Origin: Streptomyces sp. NBC_01485
Lineage (GTDB): Bacteria > Actinomycetota > Actinomycetes > Streptomycetales > Streptomycetaceae
Reading direction: 5' to 3'
Assembly (NCBI RefSeq): GCF_036227125.1
Contig: NZ_CP109435.1
Span: 1 to 64,000, forward strand
Length of the DNA stretch: 64,000 nucleotides
Below, in pieces: positions 32,300 through 41,630 of this stretch. Position numbers and translations under genes: made by a program. The stretch's first letter is position 1. Every line of letters starts with the position of its first letter. The notes under the pieces are model-generated. The model did no database searches, was not told the origin of the DNA, and was given only the letters and a program-made list of their open reading frames with translations.

Positions 32300-33517
32300 C
32301 TAGGACGGCGATCCGGCCGAACGCGACTTCCGGTACGGCTTCACCGCGCGACGGGCGATGGCGAACCGGTGGGTCTCGGACGGGCCGTCGTAGATCCGGA
32401 ACGGGCGCACCTCTCTGATCAGCCGGGCCAGCGGAGCGTCCGCGGCCGAGATGCCGAGCGCCCCGCAGATCTGGACCGCCCGGTCGACCACCCGGCCCAC
32501 CGCCTCGGCCACGAAGACCTTGGACACCGAGGAGAACTGCGCGGCACTGGTGGAGTCCCGGTCCAGTTCCCATGCGGTGCGCCAGATCAGCGCGCGGCTC
32601 GCCTCGATGTCGATCTCGGAGTCGGCCAGCATCTGCTGCACCATGCCGAGGTCGCCCAGCAACGAGCCGAAGGCCTCGCGGGTTCCCGCACGCTCCAGCG
32701 CGACGTCCTGGGCGCGGCGCGCGGACCCGAGCCAGCGCATGCAGTGCGTCAGCCGGGCGGGGCCGAGGCGGACCTGGGCGTTCTCGAAGCCCCTGTCCAC
32801 CTGGCCGAGCACCTGCCCGTCACCCACCACGCACGCTTCGAACACGACCTCGCTGTGTCCGGCGAACAGACTCTCGTCCAGGGTGTCGATGTTCCTGACG
32901 ATGCGCATGCCCGGGTTGCCGGCGTCGACGAGGAACATGGTCGCCCCGCCCGGACCGCCGGGGCTGCCCCCGGTGCGGGCCATGACGATGGTGAAGTCGG
33001 CGCCGTCGGCACCGGTGATGAACCACTTGCGCCCGTCGATGCGCCAGCCGCCGGGAACCCGTACCGCGGTGGTCCGCAGCGCACGGGGGTCGGCGCCGGC
33101 GCCCGGCGCCGGTTCGGTCATCGCGAAACACGAGCGGAACTCGCCGGCGGCCAGCGGACGCAGATAACGCGCCTGCTGCTCCTCGGTGGCCACCTTCTCC
33201 AGCAGGTGCATGTTGCCCTCGTCCGGAGCCGCGCAGTTCAGCGCCAGCGGGCCGAGCACCGAGTACCCGGCGGCTTCGAACACCACGGCCTGTCCTCGCA
33301 GGTCCAGGCCGTGCCCGCCCCACCGCTCAGGGACGTGCGGCGCGAAGACGCCGGCGTCGCGGGCGCTCTTGTGCAGAGCCGCCCGCAGTGCCTGCGGGGC
33401 GTCGTGGACGGACCCCCCGCACTCACGCTCGGCCGGGATCACCACCTCGCGGACGAACTCGGCCGTGGCCTCGGCGAGCCGGGCCACGGACGGGTCGACA
33501 TCGAACTGGATCGGCAT
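32300..33517 (-). CDS. Acyl-CoA dehydrogenase
   Basis: A 405-residue FAD-dependent acyl-CoA dehydrogenase, full length for the family. It has CFAMTEPAPGAGADP in the middle domain and the C-terminal QICGALGISAADAPLA, RLIREVRPFRIYDGPSETH run. It should introduce a 2,3 double bond into a CoA ester. The ATG at 33517 has GGGAGG before it. It is transcribed leftwards, apart from the other cluster genes, and its promoter region carries a TetR-type palindrome (33568-33590). Confidence 0.9.
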   Translation of the reverse strand: MPIQFDVDPSVARLAEATAEFVREVVIPAERECGGSVHDAPQALRAALHKSARDAGVFAPHVPERWGGHGLDLRGQAVVFEAAGYSVLGPLALNCAAPDEGNMHLLEKVATEEQQARYLRPLAAGEFRSCFAMTEPAPGAGADPRALRTTAVRVPGGWRIDGRKWFITGADGADFTIVMARTGGSPGGPGGATMFLVDAGNPGMRIVRNIDTLDESLFAGHSEVVFEACVVGDGQVLGQVDRGFENAQVRLGPARLTHCMRWLGSARRAQDVALERAGTREAFGSLLGDLGMVQQMLADSEIDIEASRALIWRTAWELDRDSTSAAQFSSVSKVFVAEAVGRVVDRAVQICGALGISAADAPLARLIREVRPFRIYDGPSETHRFAIARRAVKPYRKSRSAGSPS

Positions 33518-33567
33518 GGTTCCTCCCGCCGACGGGCGTACGGGCGCCGGTGCCCGCCGCATCGAGG

Positions 33568-33590
33568 AAACTGTACAACTGGTGAAGTAA
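33568..33590. promoter_or_regulatory. Candidate TetR operator, AACTG-N11-AGTAA type
   Basis: AAACTG-N11-AAGTAA, with the same 11-base spacing as the sites at 41533 and 62300. It lies about 50 bp before the acyl-CoA dehydrogenase start and also between that gene and the divergent enoyl-CoA hydratase gene. Confidence 0.5.
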
Positions 33591-33663
33591 CTTTCCCGAG
33601 GGTCGGCGACGATGTACTTCCGTAGAGCCCTTTTTCGCGACGAAGGAAGGGTCTACCGTTGCG

Positions 33664-33673
33664 GAAACTTTAG
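33664..33673 (+). promoter_or_regulatory. GAAACTTTAG motif
   Basis: The ten bases GAAACTTTAG occur here, about 70 bp before the enoyl-CoA hydratase gene. They recur at 54011-54020 and, with one change, on the other strand at 54196-54205, both in promoter regions of this cluster. This may be a second regulator's site. Confidence 0.4.
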
Positions 33674-33741
33674 GGCGGGCTCAGTATCTTGGCCCGGTTT
33701 CCGACAGCCGTTCGTTGCCGACGATGGGGAGAAGACCTCCG

Positions 33742-34566
33742 ATGAGCACCCAGCCGGTCCGGGTCGTCCGCCACTCCGACGGGATCGTCGAGCTGTTGCT
33801 GGACGATCCCGGCCGTGGAAACGCCCTGGACCTGCCGACCGCCGAGGCACTGCGGGACGCGGCCGCCGATATCGCCGGGGATCCCGGCGGCGCGGTCCTG
33901 TTGCGGGCGGCGGGCGGGAACTTCTGCGTCGGCGGTGATCTGCGCGCCTTCGCGGGCCGGGGCGCGGAGACCGGCCCCTACGTGCACGCGGTCGCGACCG
34001 CGGCGCACAGCGCCGTACGGACCCTGCACGAGCTGCCCGTGCCGGTGGTGACCGCCGTCCGGGGCGCCGCGGCGGGCGGCGGAATCGGGCTCGCCCTGGC
34101 GGGCGACATCGTCGTGGCGGCCCGGTCTGCACGCTTCCGACTGGCCTACACGGCGATCGGGCTCACCCCGGACTGCGGCGCCACGTGGCTGCTGCAACGC
34201 CTGCTGGGCCCTCGGCGGGCCGCGGATCTGATCCTCACCAACCGGGTGCTGACCGGCGACGAGGCCGAACGATGGGGCCTGGTGTCCCGGGTCGTGGAGG
34301 ACGCCGGACTGGACGACACGGCCCACCGGACGGCCGCCGCGCTGGCCGCCGGATCAGGCGCCGCCCTGCGGGCCGCGAAGGAGCTGTCGCGGGCGGCCTC
34401 CGAAGCGCCACTGGAGGAGCAACTGGCTGCGGAGGCCCGCTCGATCGCCGCCCTGGCGGGCAGCGCGCCGGCTCAGGCCGCGATGGAGTCGTTCCTCGCC
34501 GCCCGGTCCGGCGGCGGGGCGTCGGCCGGGCGGCCGTCGGACCAGGAGCCACAAAGTGTTTCTTGA
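33742..34566 (+). CDS. Enoyl-CoA hydratase/isomerase family protein
   Basis: A 274-residue crotonase-fold protein. The oxyanion-hole segments GGNFCVGGDLRAF and RGAAAGGGIGLALAGD are present. In the usual hydratase the second catalytic Glu sits in YTAIGLTPDCG-like sequence; here the position reads Asp. It probably hydrates or isomerises an enoyl-CoA made by the neighbouring dehydrogenases. The ATG at 33742 is preferred over one at 33715 because the fold begins there. It is divergent from the acyl-CoA dehydrogenase at 33517. Confidence 0.88.
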   Translation: MSTQPVRVVRHSDGIVELLLDDPGRGNALDLPTAEALRDAAADIAGDPGGAVLLRAAGGNFCVGGDLRAFAGRGAETGPYVHAVATAAHSAVRTLHELPVPVVTAVRGAAAGGGIGLALAGDIVVAARSARFRLAYTAIGLTPDCGATWLLQRLLGPRRAADLILTNRVLTGDEAERWGLVSRVVEDAGLDDTAHRTAAALAAGSGAALRAAKELSRAASEAPLEEQLAAEARSIAALAGSAPAQAAMESFLAARSGGGASAGRPSDQEPQSVS

Positions 34567-34693
34567 CGACCTCTTCACTAACAGGGTCGCTGGAGCGTAA
34601 CCTCCGGGCAACACAGATCGCAGTCCCCTGCGACCCGGCATCCGTCGCCGCGCGGCCTCAAGCCCGCGCCCCCACAGGAACAAAGGTGTGGAG

Positions 34694-35326
34694 ATGCATT
34701 CTGCTGCCGTGGAGCGGACGGACACCGTCGACTCCTCCCTCGCCGACGCCGTCATCGACCTCGCCCTGCGCGGCATGTGGCGCGGTACGCAGGAGTCCGT
34801 GCACCGCCCGCTGGTCGACGCCGGACTCGCCATGGTGAAGGGCCCGATGGTGCTGCCCACCGAGCGCGCCAAGCAGGCCGCCGCACAGATGCTGCGGATC
34901 CCGGCCGGCTCCGAGAACGAAGGACGGCTCACCGCCGTCTACGAGGCGTTCCTGCCCGTCAACCGGAAGGTCCGCGAGGTCTGCACGGCCTGGCAGTGCC
35001 GCCCGGACGGCACCGTCAACGACCACGGCGACAGCGTCTACGACGCCGAGGTGCGCGAGCTGCTGGAGGACGTGCACGAGGCCATCCAGCCGGTGCTGCG
35101 CAGGCTGGAGCGGCTGCTCGCGGGCAGCGGCCGGTATCTCACGGCTCTGGAGGAGGCCCTCGGCCGGTTCGACGACGGCGGCCCGCAGTGGCTGGCCTCC
35201 CCGCTGTGCGACTCGTACCACACCGTGTGGATGCGGCTGCACCAGGAACTGCTGCTGGTCCTGGGCATCAGCCGGGCCGAGGACGAGGCCCGCGAGGAGC
35301 GGCTGGTCCGAGGGGGCCGGGGTTGA
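34694..35326 (+). CDS. Hypothetical partner of a PPDK-like enzyme
   Basis: A 210-residue soluble protein of no recognised family (LALRGMWRGTQESVHRPL, EAFLPVNRKVREVC). Its TGA overlaps the TTG start of the PPDK-like gene by two bases of the TTGA string, so the two are translated together and probably form a complex. The ATG at 34694 is preferred over GTG 34688 because AAAGG lies seven bases before it. I know of small proteins beside ppdK-like genes in other actinobacteria but cannot prove kinship here. Confidence 0.7.
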   Translation: MHSAAVERTDTVDSSLADAVIDLALRGMWRGTQESVHRPLVDAGLAMVKGPMVLPTERAKQAAAQMLRIPAGSENEGRLTAVYEAFLPVNRKVREVCTAWQCRPDGTVNDHGDSVYDAEVRELLEDVHEAIQPVLRRLERLLAGSGRYLTALEEALGRFDDGGPQWLASPLCDSYHTVWMRLHQELLLVLGISRAEDEAREERLVRGGRG

Positions 35327-37926
35327 GCGTCACCGACCGCCGCCCCGGCGTCGACGCGCCGCGGCAGGCCCCCGGCCTGGCCCTGGTGCCGTACGGCCAG
35401 GGACGGACCCGCGGACTGGACGCCGACGCGCTGGGCACGCACGGCGTCGCGATGGACCGGCTGGTGGCCCTCGGACTGACGGTGGTGCCGGGGCTGACGG
35501 TGCCGGCGGGCGCGGCGGTCTCGCTGGGCGAGCCCGGCACCGCCCGTGCGGCCGTCGGACTCGTCGAGCAGTTGTCGGGACGCCGGGTGGGTGACGCGAG
35601 CCGGCCGCTGCTGCTGCGGCTGTCGGCGAGCGCGCCGACGGACATCGCGGGGCTGCCGCCCGATCTCGCCTGTCTCGGAGTCACCCCGGACAACGCCGGG
35701 GACCTGTGTACCGTCATCGGGCGCGCGCAAGCGCTGTACGAGGTGTGGGCGGCCACCGTCCGGATGGTCGCCGAGTACGGCCTCGGCGTACCGGCCGCGC
35801 TGCTGGACGACGCGCTCCTCGACAGCCCCGAGCCCCGGGCCCGCGTCGAGGCACTCCTCTCCCTGGTCGCCCGGCATGCCGGGCGACCGTTCCCCGACGA
35901 CCCGGCCGAGCAGCTCGCGCTGGCCGCCCGGGCGGTCCTCGCCCGCTGGGACTCGCCGCGCGCCCGACGGTCGCGCCGGGCCCAGAAGCTCCCCGCCGAC
36001 CTGGACATCGCGTTGCACGTCCAGGCGCTGCGCATCGGCCCCGCCGACCGCTCCGGCTACGGCACGGCGGTCAGCCGCCACCCCGAGACCGGCCGCTTCT
36101 CGCCGCAGGGCTCGTTCTTCCGGGGCGTGCGGCGCAGCGCACCGCCCCCGCACACCGGCGAACCCCTGGAGAAGCTCGCGGAAGGCACGGCGCTCCTGGA
36201 GCACGCGCTGCTCACTCTCGAACGCCATCTGCACGCGCCGGTCTCCGTCGACTTCGAGGTGCGCGACGGCGAGGTCTCCCTGCTCGCCGCCGCCGTACAG
36301 AGCCGTCCGCCGCTGCGCGCCTCGGTGTGTCTGGCGGCCGACCTGGTCCGCGACGGCGCCCTGGACAGGGATGCGGCGGTTCGCCGGATCGGCCCCGCCC
36401 AGGTGCAGGAACTCCTGCACCCCCAGCTGAAGTTGACCGGCGACGAGGAGCTGCTGGTACGGGGGCTGCCCGCGTCCCCCGGTGCCGCGACCGGCACGAT
36501 CGCGCTGTCCAGCGAACGCGCCCTCGAACTGGCCGCCGAAGACACGCACGCCGTCCTGGTGATGCACGAGACCACACCGGCCGACGTCCCCGGGATGCTG
36601 GCCGCCGCCGCGGTGCTGACCGGGAGCGGCGGCATCGCCTCGCACGCGGCCGTGGTGGCGCGGGGCGCGGGCAAGCCGGCGGTGTGCGGCGCCGAGGGGC
36701 TGCGGGTGGACCGGACGGCCGGCACGGTACGGATCGGAGACCGGGTGCTGCGCGAGGGCGAACCGGTGTCGCTCGACGGCCGTACCGGCGCCGTCTACGC
36801 CGGAACGCTGCGGGTCAGTGTCGCCGCTCCCCCGCCGGAGCTGTCCACCCTGCTCGACTGGGCGGACGGCGCGCGGCGGCTCGGGGTGCGCGTCAACGCC
36901 GACACCGCGGCCGAGGTGAGCACCGCCGTCGCCCTGGGCGCGGAGGGGGTGGGCCTGTGCCGTACGGAACACCAGTTCCTCGGCGAGCGGCTGCCGCTGA
37001 TCCGCAGCGTCCTGCTGGCCGCCGACCCGGCGGCCCGTGACGAGGCGCTGGTCGCCCTCGAACAGGCGCAGCACGAGGATTTCAAGGCGCTGCTGGCCGC
37101 CGTCGGGGACCGCCCGGTCACCGTGCGCCTGCTGGACGCCCCGCTGCACGAGTTCCTGCCCGCCCCCGGTGAGGCCGAGGCCGCCGGTGATCCGGCCGCG
37201 GAACAGCGGGCCGCGGCGCTGCGCGAGGCCAACCCGATGCTCGGGCTGCGCGGCGTACGGCTGGCGCTGCTCCACGAGCGGCTGTACCCGGCGCAGGCGG
37301 AAGCCCTCTTCTCCGCCTGGGCCGAGGTGGCCGCCACCGGCGTGCGGCCCCGGCTGGAGGTGATGATCCCGCTGGTCAGCCTGCCGGAGGAGCTTCAGGC
37401 CGCCGCCGCCTTCGTGCGCGGCGCCGCCGAGACCGTGGCGGCCCGCACCGGCATCGAGGTGCCGTACCGGCTCGGCACGATGATCGAGACACCGCGCGCC
37501 GCCCTGCTGGCCGCCGAACTGGCCGAGCACGCCGAGTTCTTCTCCTTCGGGACCAACGACCTCACCCAGCTCACCTACGGATTCTCCCGGGACGACGTGG
37601 AACGCCAGGTCCTCGCCTCGTACCAGGAACGCGGGTTCCTCACCGCCAGCCCGTTCGCCCGGCTCGATCCGCACGGGGTCGGCGCGCTGATCGCCCTGGC
37701 GGTGGAGCGGGCCAGGGGCACCCGGCCGGACATCAAGCTCGGCGTGTGCGGTGAGCACGGCGGCGACCCCGAGTCGATCGCGTTCTGCGACAACCTCGGA
37801 CTGGACTACGTCTCCTGCTCCGCGCACCGCGTCCCGGTCGCGCGGATGGCGGCGGCGCACAGCGCGCTGCGCGGGAGTGGCAGTGGCAGTGGCAGTGGGC
37901 ACGACGAGAACGGGACAGCACCATGA
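35323..37926 (+). CDS. Pyruvate phosphate dikinase/PEP synthase-like phosphotransferase
   Basis: An 867-residue protein. The swivelling phospho-histidine domain is clear (TGSGGIASHAAVVAR, His441). The C-terminal TIM-barrel PEP/pyruvate domain follows, with CRTEHQFLGERL, LGTMIETPRAALLA, FFSFGTNDLTQLTYG and KLGVCGEHGGDP (Cys809). The N-terminal ATP-grasp third is degraded in motif: the usual RSGAxxSMPG stretch reads LRLSASAPTDIAG. It may use PEP or another donor to phosphorylate a pathway substrate rather than make PEP. The TTG start overlaps the previous stop, and the stop overlaps the next ATG. Confidence 0.8.
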   Translation: MSVTDRRPGVDAPRQAPGLALVPYGQGRTRGLDADALGTHGVAMDRLVALGLTVVPGLTVPAGAAVSLGEPGTARAAVGLVEQLSGRRVGDASRPLLLRLSASAPTDIAGLPPDLACLGVTPDNAGDLCTVIGRAQALYEVWAATVRMVAEYGLGVPAALLDDALLDSPEPRARVEALLSLVARHAGRPFPDDPAEQLALAARAVLARWDSPRARRSRRAQKLPADLDIALHVQALRIGPADRSGYGTAVSRHPETGRFSPQGSFFRGVRRSAPPPHTGEPLEKLAEGTALLEHALLTLERHLHAPVSVDFEVRDGEVSLLAAAVQSRPPLRASVCLAADLVRDGALDRDAAVRRIGPAQVQELLHPQLKLTGDEELLVRGLPASPGAATGTIALSSERALELAAEDTHAVLVMHETTPADVPGMLAAAAVLTGSGGIASHAAVVARGAGKPAVCGAEGLRVDRTAGTVRIGDRVLREGEPVSLDGRTGAVYAGTLRVSVAAPPPELSTLLDWADGARRLGVRVNADTAAEVSTAVALGAEGVGLCRTEHQFLGERLPLIRSVLLAADPAARDEALVALEQAQHEDFKALLAAVGDRPVTVRLLDAPLHEFLPAPGEAEAAGDPAAEQRAAALREANPMLGLRGVRLALLHERLYPAQAEALFSAWAEVAATGVRPRLEVMIPLVSLPEELQAAAAFVRGAAETVAARTGIEVPYRLGTMIETPRAALLAAELAEHAEFFSFGTNDLTQLTYGFSRDDVERQVLASYQERGFLTASPFARLDPHGVGALIALAVERARGTRPDIKLGVCGEHGGDPESIAFCDNLGLDYVSCSAHRVPVARMAAAHSALRGSGSGSGSGHDENGTAP

Positions 37927-39038
37927 CGACCACCGTGACCGGCCCCGGCGCCACGGAGGCGGAACTCGACGATCTGCGCGAGACCGTGCGGTCGGTGTGC
38001 GCGGACGCGGGCGGCGTCGCCGCGGTGCGCGGGCTCGACGAGCGCCTCCCCGGCATCGACGCCGGGCTGTGGGACACCCTCGGCCGGCGGGTGGGCCTCG
38101 CGGCCCTCGGTCTGCCGGAGGCGGTGGGCGGCGTCGGCTCGCTCGCGGAGATCGCCGTGGTCTGCGAGGAGCTGGGCAGGACGCTGGCTCCGGTACCGCT
38201 GCTGTCCTCCACCGTGCTGGCCGGGCAGGCGCTGGCCGGCTGCGGTACGGCAGAGGCGCCGCTGGCGGAGCTGGCCGAGGGCCGGATCCACTCGCTGGCC
38301 GTGGCCGCGCCCGACGGCGTGTGGCGGCCGGACGCCGTGCCGGTGGCCGTCGCCTGGCGGGGCGGCGCCCCGGTGCTGGACGGCACCGCGCCGTTCGTGC
38401 TCGACGGCGCGGACGCCGAGATGCTGGTGGTCGCGGCCGCCGGCCCCGACGGGGTGGACCTCTTCCTCGCCGACCCGCGGGAGCCGGGCGTGACGGTCCG
38501 CCGGGTGCCCACGCTGGACCTGAGCCGGGGCCAGGCCGTGGTCACCTTCTCCGGTGCCGCGGCGCGCGCGCTGACCGCCGGGGGCGAGGGGGCGGAGGTC
38601 GTCACCCGTGCGCTGGACGTGGCCTTCGTGGCGCTGGCCGCCGAGCAGCTCGGCGGTGCGCAGGCGGCCCTGGACATGACGGTGGCGCAGGTGCGGGAAC
38701 GTACGCAGTTCGGCCGGGCGATCGGCAGCTTCCAGGCGGTCAAGCACACCTGCGCGGACATGCTGCTCCAGGTCGAGTCCGCGCGGTCCGCGGTGGTCCG
38801 GGCGGTCCGGGCGGCCGGGTCGCCCGAGGCGCTCGCGGAGGCCGCCGCGGTCGCGCAGTCCTGGTGCGGCGAGGCGTTCACGTTCGTCGCCGCGGAATGC
38901 GTCCAGCTGCACGGCGGCATGGGCTTCACCTGGGAGCACGACGCGCACCTGTACTTCCGGCGCGCGCAGTCCGACGCCGTGCTGCTGGGCGGCGCGGACC
39001 ACCACCGGGAACGACTCGCCGGACTGCTGAGCTGGTGA
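37923..39038 (+). CDS. Acyl-CoA dehydrogenase family protein (short type)
   Basis: A 371-residue acyl-CoA dehydrogenase. It has VRERTQFGRAIGSFQAVKH and the C-terminal ECVQLHGGMGFTWEHDAHLY pattern. The middle domain is compact, as in the smaller subunits of steroid-type heteromeric dehydrogenases (ChsE-like). It may work with another subunit or alone. The ATG overlaps the PPDK-like stop (ATGA). Confidence 0.85.
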   Translation: MTTTVTGPGATEAELDDLRETVRSVCADAGGVAAVRGLDERLPGIDAGLWDTLGRRVGLAALGLPEAVGGVGSLAEIAVVCEELGRTLAPVPLLSSTVLAGQALAGCGTAEAPLAELAEGRIHSLAVAAPDGVWRPDAVPVAVAWRGGAPVLDGTAPFVLDGADAEMLVVAAAGPDGVDLFLADPREPGVTVRRVPTLDLSRGQAVVTFSGAAARALTAGGEGAEVVTRALDVAFVALAAEQLGGAQAALDMTVAQVRERTQFGRAIGSFQAVKHTCADMLLQVESARSAVVRAVRAAGSPEALAEAAAVAQSWCGEAFTFVAAECVQLHGGMGFTWEHDAHLYFRRAQSDAVLLGGADHHRERLAGLLSW

Positions 39039-39061
39039 CGTCAGGAAGAAGGCGGGACCTC

Positions 39062-39481
39062 ATGACCACCAGGCTCATCGACGACAGCCTCTTCGACGGC
39101 GCGGATCCGCCGCGCCTCGTGGGGGCGCGCTGCACCGGATGCGGCACCGTGGTCTTTCCCCGGCAGGGCTCCTGCCCCAGGTGCTCGGACGGGGCGATGG
39201 CCGCACACGTGCTGCCGGAGAGCGGCGAGGTCTGGTCGTGGACGGTGCAGGCGTTCCCGCCCAGAGAGCCGTACCGCCCGCCGGCCGACGGCCACCGGCC
39301 GTACGCCGTCGGCTATGTGGACCTCGGAGAGGTCCTGGTCGAGGCCCGCCTGGACCTGCCCCGGCAGCTGATCCGGATCGGGCTGCCGGTCCGGCTGACG
39401 ACGGTGCCGACGTACTGCGACGAGGACGGGACACAGGTGCTGACCTTCGCCTTCGGCCCGGACGCGGAGGACGCGCGATGA
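39062..39481 (+). CDS. DUF35/OB-fold zinc-ribbon protein
   Basis: A 139-residue protein. It has an N-terminal rubredoxin-like zinc ribbon, CTGCGTVVFPRQGSCPRC (CxxC and CxxC), then an OB-fold (SGEVWSWTVQ, PYAVGYVDL). In steroid side-chain catabolism such DUF35 domains bind Ltp2-type aldolases and are needed for their activity. Here it lies directly before an Ltp2-like gene with a 4-bp overlap (ATGA), so they should form the same kind of complex. Confidence 0.85.
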   Translation: MTTRLIDDSLFDGADPPRLVGARCTGCGTVVFPRQGSCPRCSDGAMAAHVLPESGEVWSWTVQAFPPREPYRPPADGHRPYAVGYVDLGEVLVEARLDLPRQLIRIGLPVRLTTVPTYCDEDGTQVLTFAFGPDAEDAR

Positions 39482-40632
39482 ACCGCTCCGAAGAGATCTA
39501 CGTGATCGGATGCGGTATGCATCCCTTCGGCCGCGACGAGTCCGTCAGCGGTCTGGACATGGCCGAACGGGCCATACGGGAGGCACTGGCCGACGCCGCC
39601 GTCCCCTGGGCGGACATCGGGTACGCGGCGGGCGGCTCCGACGTGTCCGGCAAGCCCGACACCCTGGTGGGCCGGCTGGGGCTGACCGGGGTGCCGTTCG
39701 TCAATGTGCAGAACGGCTGCGCGACCGGCGCCTCGACGGTGCTCGCCGTCGCCAACGCGCTGCGGGCGGGCGAGGCGTCGCTGGGGCTCGCCGTCGGGTT
39801 CGACAAGCACGAGCGGGGCGCCTTCCACGTCTCCGCCGCCCGTTACGGCCTCGGTGACTGGTACGCGGAGACCGGGATGATGCTGACGACCCAGTTCTTC
39901 GCCCTGAAGACGCAGCGGTATCTGCACGAGTACGGCATCCCGGAGCGGACCTTGGCGACGGTGGCGGCGCGCGCCTTCCGCAACGGCTCCCGCCACCCCC
40001 TGGCCTGGCGGCGCAAGGAGCTGACGGAGGACGAGATCCTGCACTCCGCCGAGGTCAGCCCGCCGCTCACCCAGTACATGTTCTGCTCTCCCGGCCAGGG
40101 CGCGGCCGCGCTGGTCCTCGCCCGCGGCGACCGCGCGTTCGACCTGTGCGAACGGCCCGTCAAGCTGGCCTCTCTGGCCTTCAGGACCAGGCGGTTCGGC
40201 TCGTTCGAGGTGTTCGCGCCCTGGCTGCCGCCGGGACCGCACCACAGCCCGAGCGTGGACGCGGCGGAGGCGGTCTTCCGCGGCGCCGGCCTCGCGCCCT
40301 CGGACGTCCAGGTCGCGCAGTTGCAGGACACCGACAGCGGCTCCGAGCTGATCCACCTGGCGGAGACCGGGCTGTGCGGGCACGGCGAGCAGCGGGAGCT
40401 GCTGGCCGCGGGGGCCACCGACCCCACGGGCCGGATCCCGGTCAACACCGACGGCGGCTGCCTCGCCGGCGGCGAGCCCGTCGGCGCCTCGGGGCTGCGG
40501 CAGTTCCACGAGGTCGTCCGTCAGTTGCAGGGCCGCGCCCCGGGGGTGCAGGTGCCGGGCGGTCCCCGGGTGGGCTTCACCCATGTGTACGGGGCGCCCG
40601 GGATCAGCGCGTGCGCGGTGCTGACGGTCTGA
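39478..40632 (+). CDS. Thiolase-fold lipid-transfer/aldolase protein (Ltp2-like)
   Basis: A 384-residue SCPx-type thiolase-fold protein. It has NVQNGCATGASTV in the N-terminal half and THVYGAPGISACAVL at the end. The usual thiolase GHPxGxSG motif is replaced, as in Ltp2-type retro-aldolases that split beta-hydroxy-acyl-CoA esters. With the DUF35 protein before it, it should cleave a tertiary or secondary beta-hydroxy CoA ester to a ketone or aldehyde plus a short acyl-CoA. It is the last gene of the operon starting at 34694. Confidence 0.82.
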   Translation: MNRSEEIYVIGCGMHPFGRDESVSGLDMAERAIREALADAAVPWADIGYAAGGSDVSGKPDTLVGRLGLTGVPFVNVQNGCATGASTVLAVANALRAGEASLGLAVGFDKHERGAFHVSAARYGLGDWYAETGMMLTTQFFALKTQRYLHEYGIPERTLATVAARAFRNGSRHPLAWRRKELTEDEILHSAEVSPPLTQYMFCSPGQGAAALVLARGDRAFDLCERPVKLASLAFRTRRFGSFEVFAPWLPPGPHHSPSVDAAEAVFRGAGLAPSDVQVAQLQDTDSGSELIHLAETGLCGHGEQRELLAAGATDPTGRIPVNTDGGCLAGGEPVGASGLRQFHEVVRQLQGRAPGVQVPGGPRVGFTHVYGAPGISACAVLTV

Positions 40633-40833
40633 GCCCCGGACGGCGAGCCGCGGTCGCCGGACCTGTACGAGGATCTCCCGCGCCCCCCGCCGGACACCGA
40701 CGTCGTGGGTGCCCGGCGGGTGGCCGAGGCCGTCGCCCGGGCATGGCGCGGGCCCACTACGGACGGGGTGGTCGACGTCACCGGCGCATACGGCTCGTGC
40801 GGCTCGCCGACGCCGATGGACTCCGGCCGGGTC

Positions 40834-41487
40834 TCAGGCCGGTGCGGCCGCGCTGCCCGGGCCGGCGGCGACGATGCGCAGCGCCAGGGACCTGACGGCC
40901 TCCTGCACGGAGCGGGACGGCAGCCCGGACAGCGGCCCACCCTCCGCCCGCAGCGCGGTGACGAGGATGGTCGTACTGATCAGCGTGCGCACCGCGAGCG
41001 CCTGTGCCGCATGCCGTGACTTGGCCGCCCGCGGGCTGCGGGTGGTGCCGTCCGGCAGATAGTCGTAGGCCCGCTGGATGTGCCGCTGCTCGAACTCGTC
41101 CCGCAGCGCCTTGAGGTTGCCGTTGGCGGAGGCCACCTGGACCTGGTAGAGCCGGGCCTCGTCGGGGCTGCGCTCCACCCAGTCCCACACGGCGTCGATG
41201 ACCCGGACCAGGCCCTCGGCGTCACCCTTCTCGGAGTCCGGCCGGGCCGCCTCCACGACCGCGTTCAGCTGGTCGAAGACCCGCCGCATGGACAGCTCGA
41301 GCAGCTCCTCCTTGCCGGCGAAGTGGTAGTAGACGGCCGTGGGCACCACCTGTGCCTCGTCCGCGATGTCCTGGACGCTGGTCTCGGCGAACCCGTTGCG
41401 CCCGAACACCCTGACCGCGGCCGTGATGATGTGCTGCCGCCGCGAGGGTCGATGGGCCGGCTGCTTGCCGTTCTGCTTCGTGGCCAT
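40834..41487 (-). CDS. TetR-family regulator (leftward of the divergent pair)
   Basis: A 217-residue TetR regulator. The HTH is SVQDIADEAQVVPTAVYYHF. The ligand domain is all helical. The second ATG (41487) is preferred because AGGAG lies at better spacing. It reads away from another TetR gene, and the palindrome between them (41533-41555) is a likely autoregulatory operator. It probably controls the catabolic genes in answer to a CoA-ester intermediate, judged from family habit. Confidence 0.88.
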   Translation of the reverse strand: MATKQNGKQPAHRPSRRQHIITAAVRVFGRNGFAETSVQDIADEAQVVPTAVYYHFAGKEELLELSMRRVFDQLNAVVEAARPDSEKGDAEGLVRVIDAVWDWVERSPDEARLYQVQVASANGNLKALRDEFEQRHIQRAYDYLPDGTTRSPRAAKSRHAAQALAVRTLISTTILVTALRAEGGPLSGLPSRSVQEAVRSLALRIVAAGPGSAAAPA

Positions 41488-41532
41488 CATGCTCCTGCCG
41501 ACTGCCGTGACCGGTCACTGTACGCCCGGCGG

Positions 41533-41555
41533 GTACTGACCATGGTATCCAGTAA
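41533..41555. promoter_or_regulatory. TetR operator candidate, GTACTG-N11-CAGTAA
   Basis: A 23-bp palindrome with perfect TACTG/CAGTA half-sites and an 11-bp spacer that itself contains CCATGG. It lies between the two divergent tetR genes, 46 bp before the leftward start. The same half-sites and spacing recur at 62300-62322 and, less exactly, at 33568-33590. Confidence 0.65.
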
Positions 41556-41630
41556 CTCTTCCTGGTCGGGACCGTAATTCCTGGTGCTTGCCCGGCACAG
41601 GCACAGAAGGATCCCGGCATACTTGACACC

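Noticed and set aside
34777..35322. N-terminal extension of the PPDK-like frame back to 34777.
   Set aside because: This part overlaps the small partner gene in another frame and is low-complexity. The TTG at 35323 overlapping the previous stop is the better start.
35038..37902. A 954-codon open frame on the minus strand opposite the PPDK-like gene.
   Set aside because: The plus-strand protein has clear family motifs over the whole length. In GC-rich DNA the opposite frame stays open by codon bias, and its translation is low-complexity without motifs.
40633..40833. A possible gene remnant between the aldolase and the TetR gene.
   Set aside because: About 65 codons look weakly protein-like (EDLPRPPPDTDVVGARRVAE) but there is no start or stop context, and the stretch is short.
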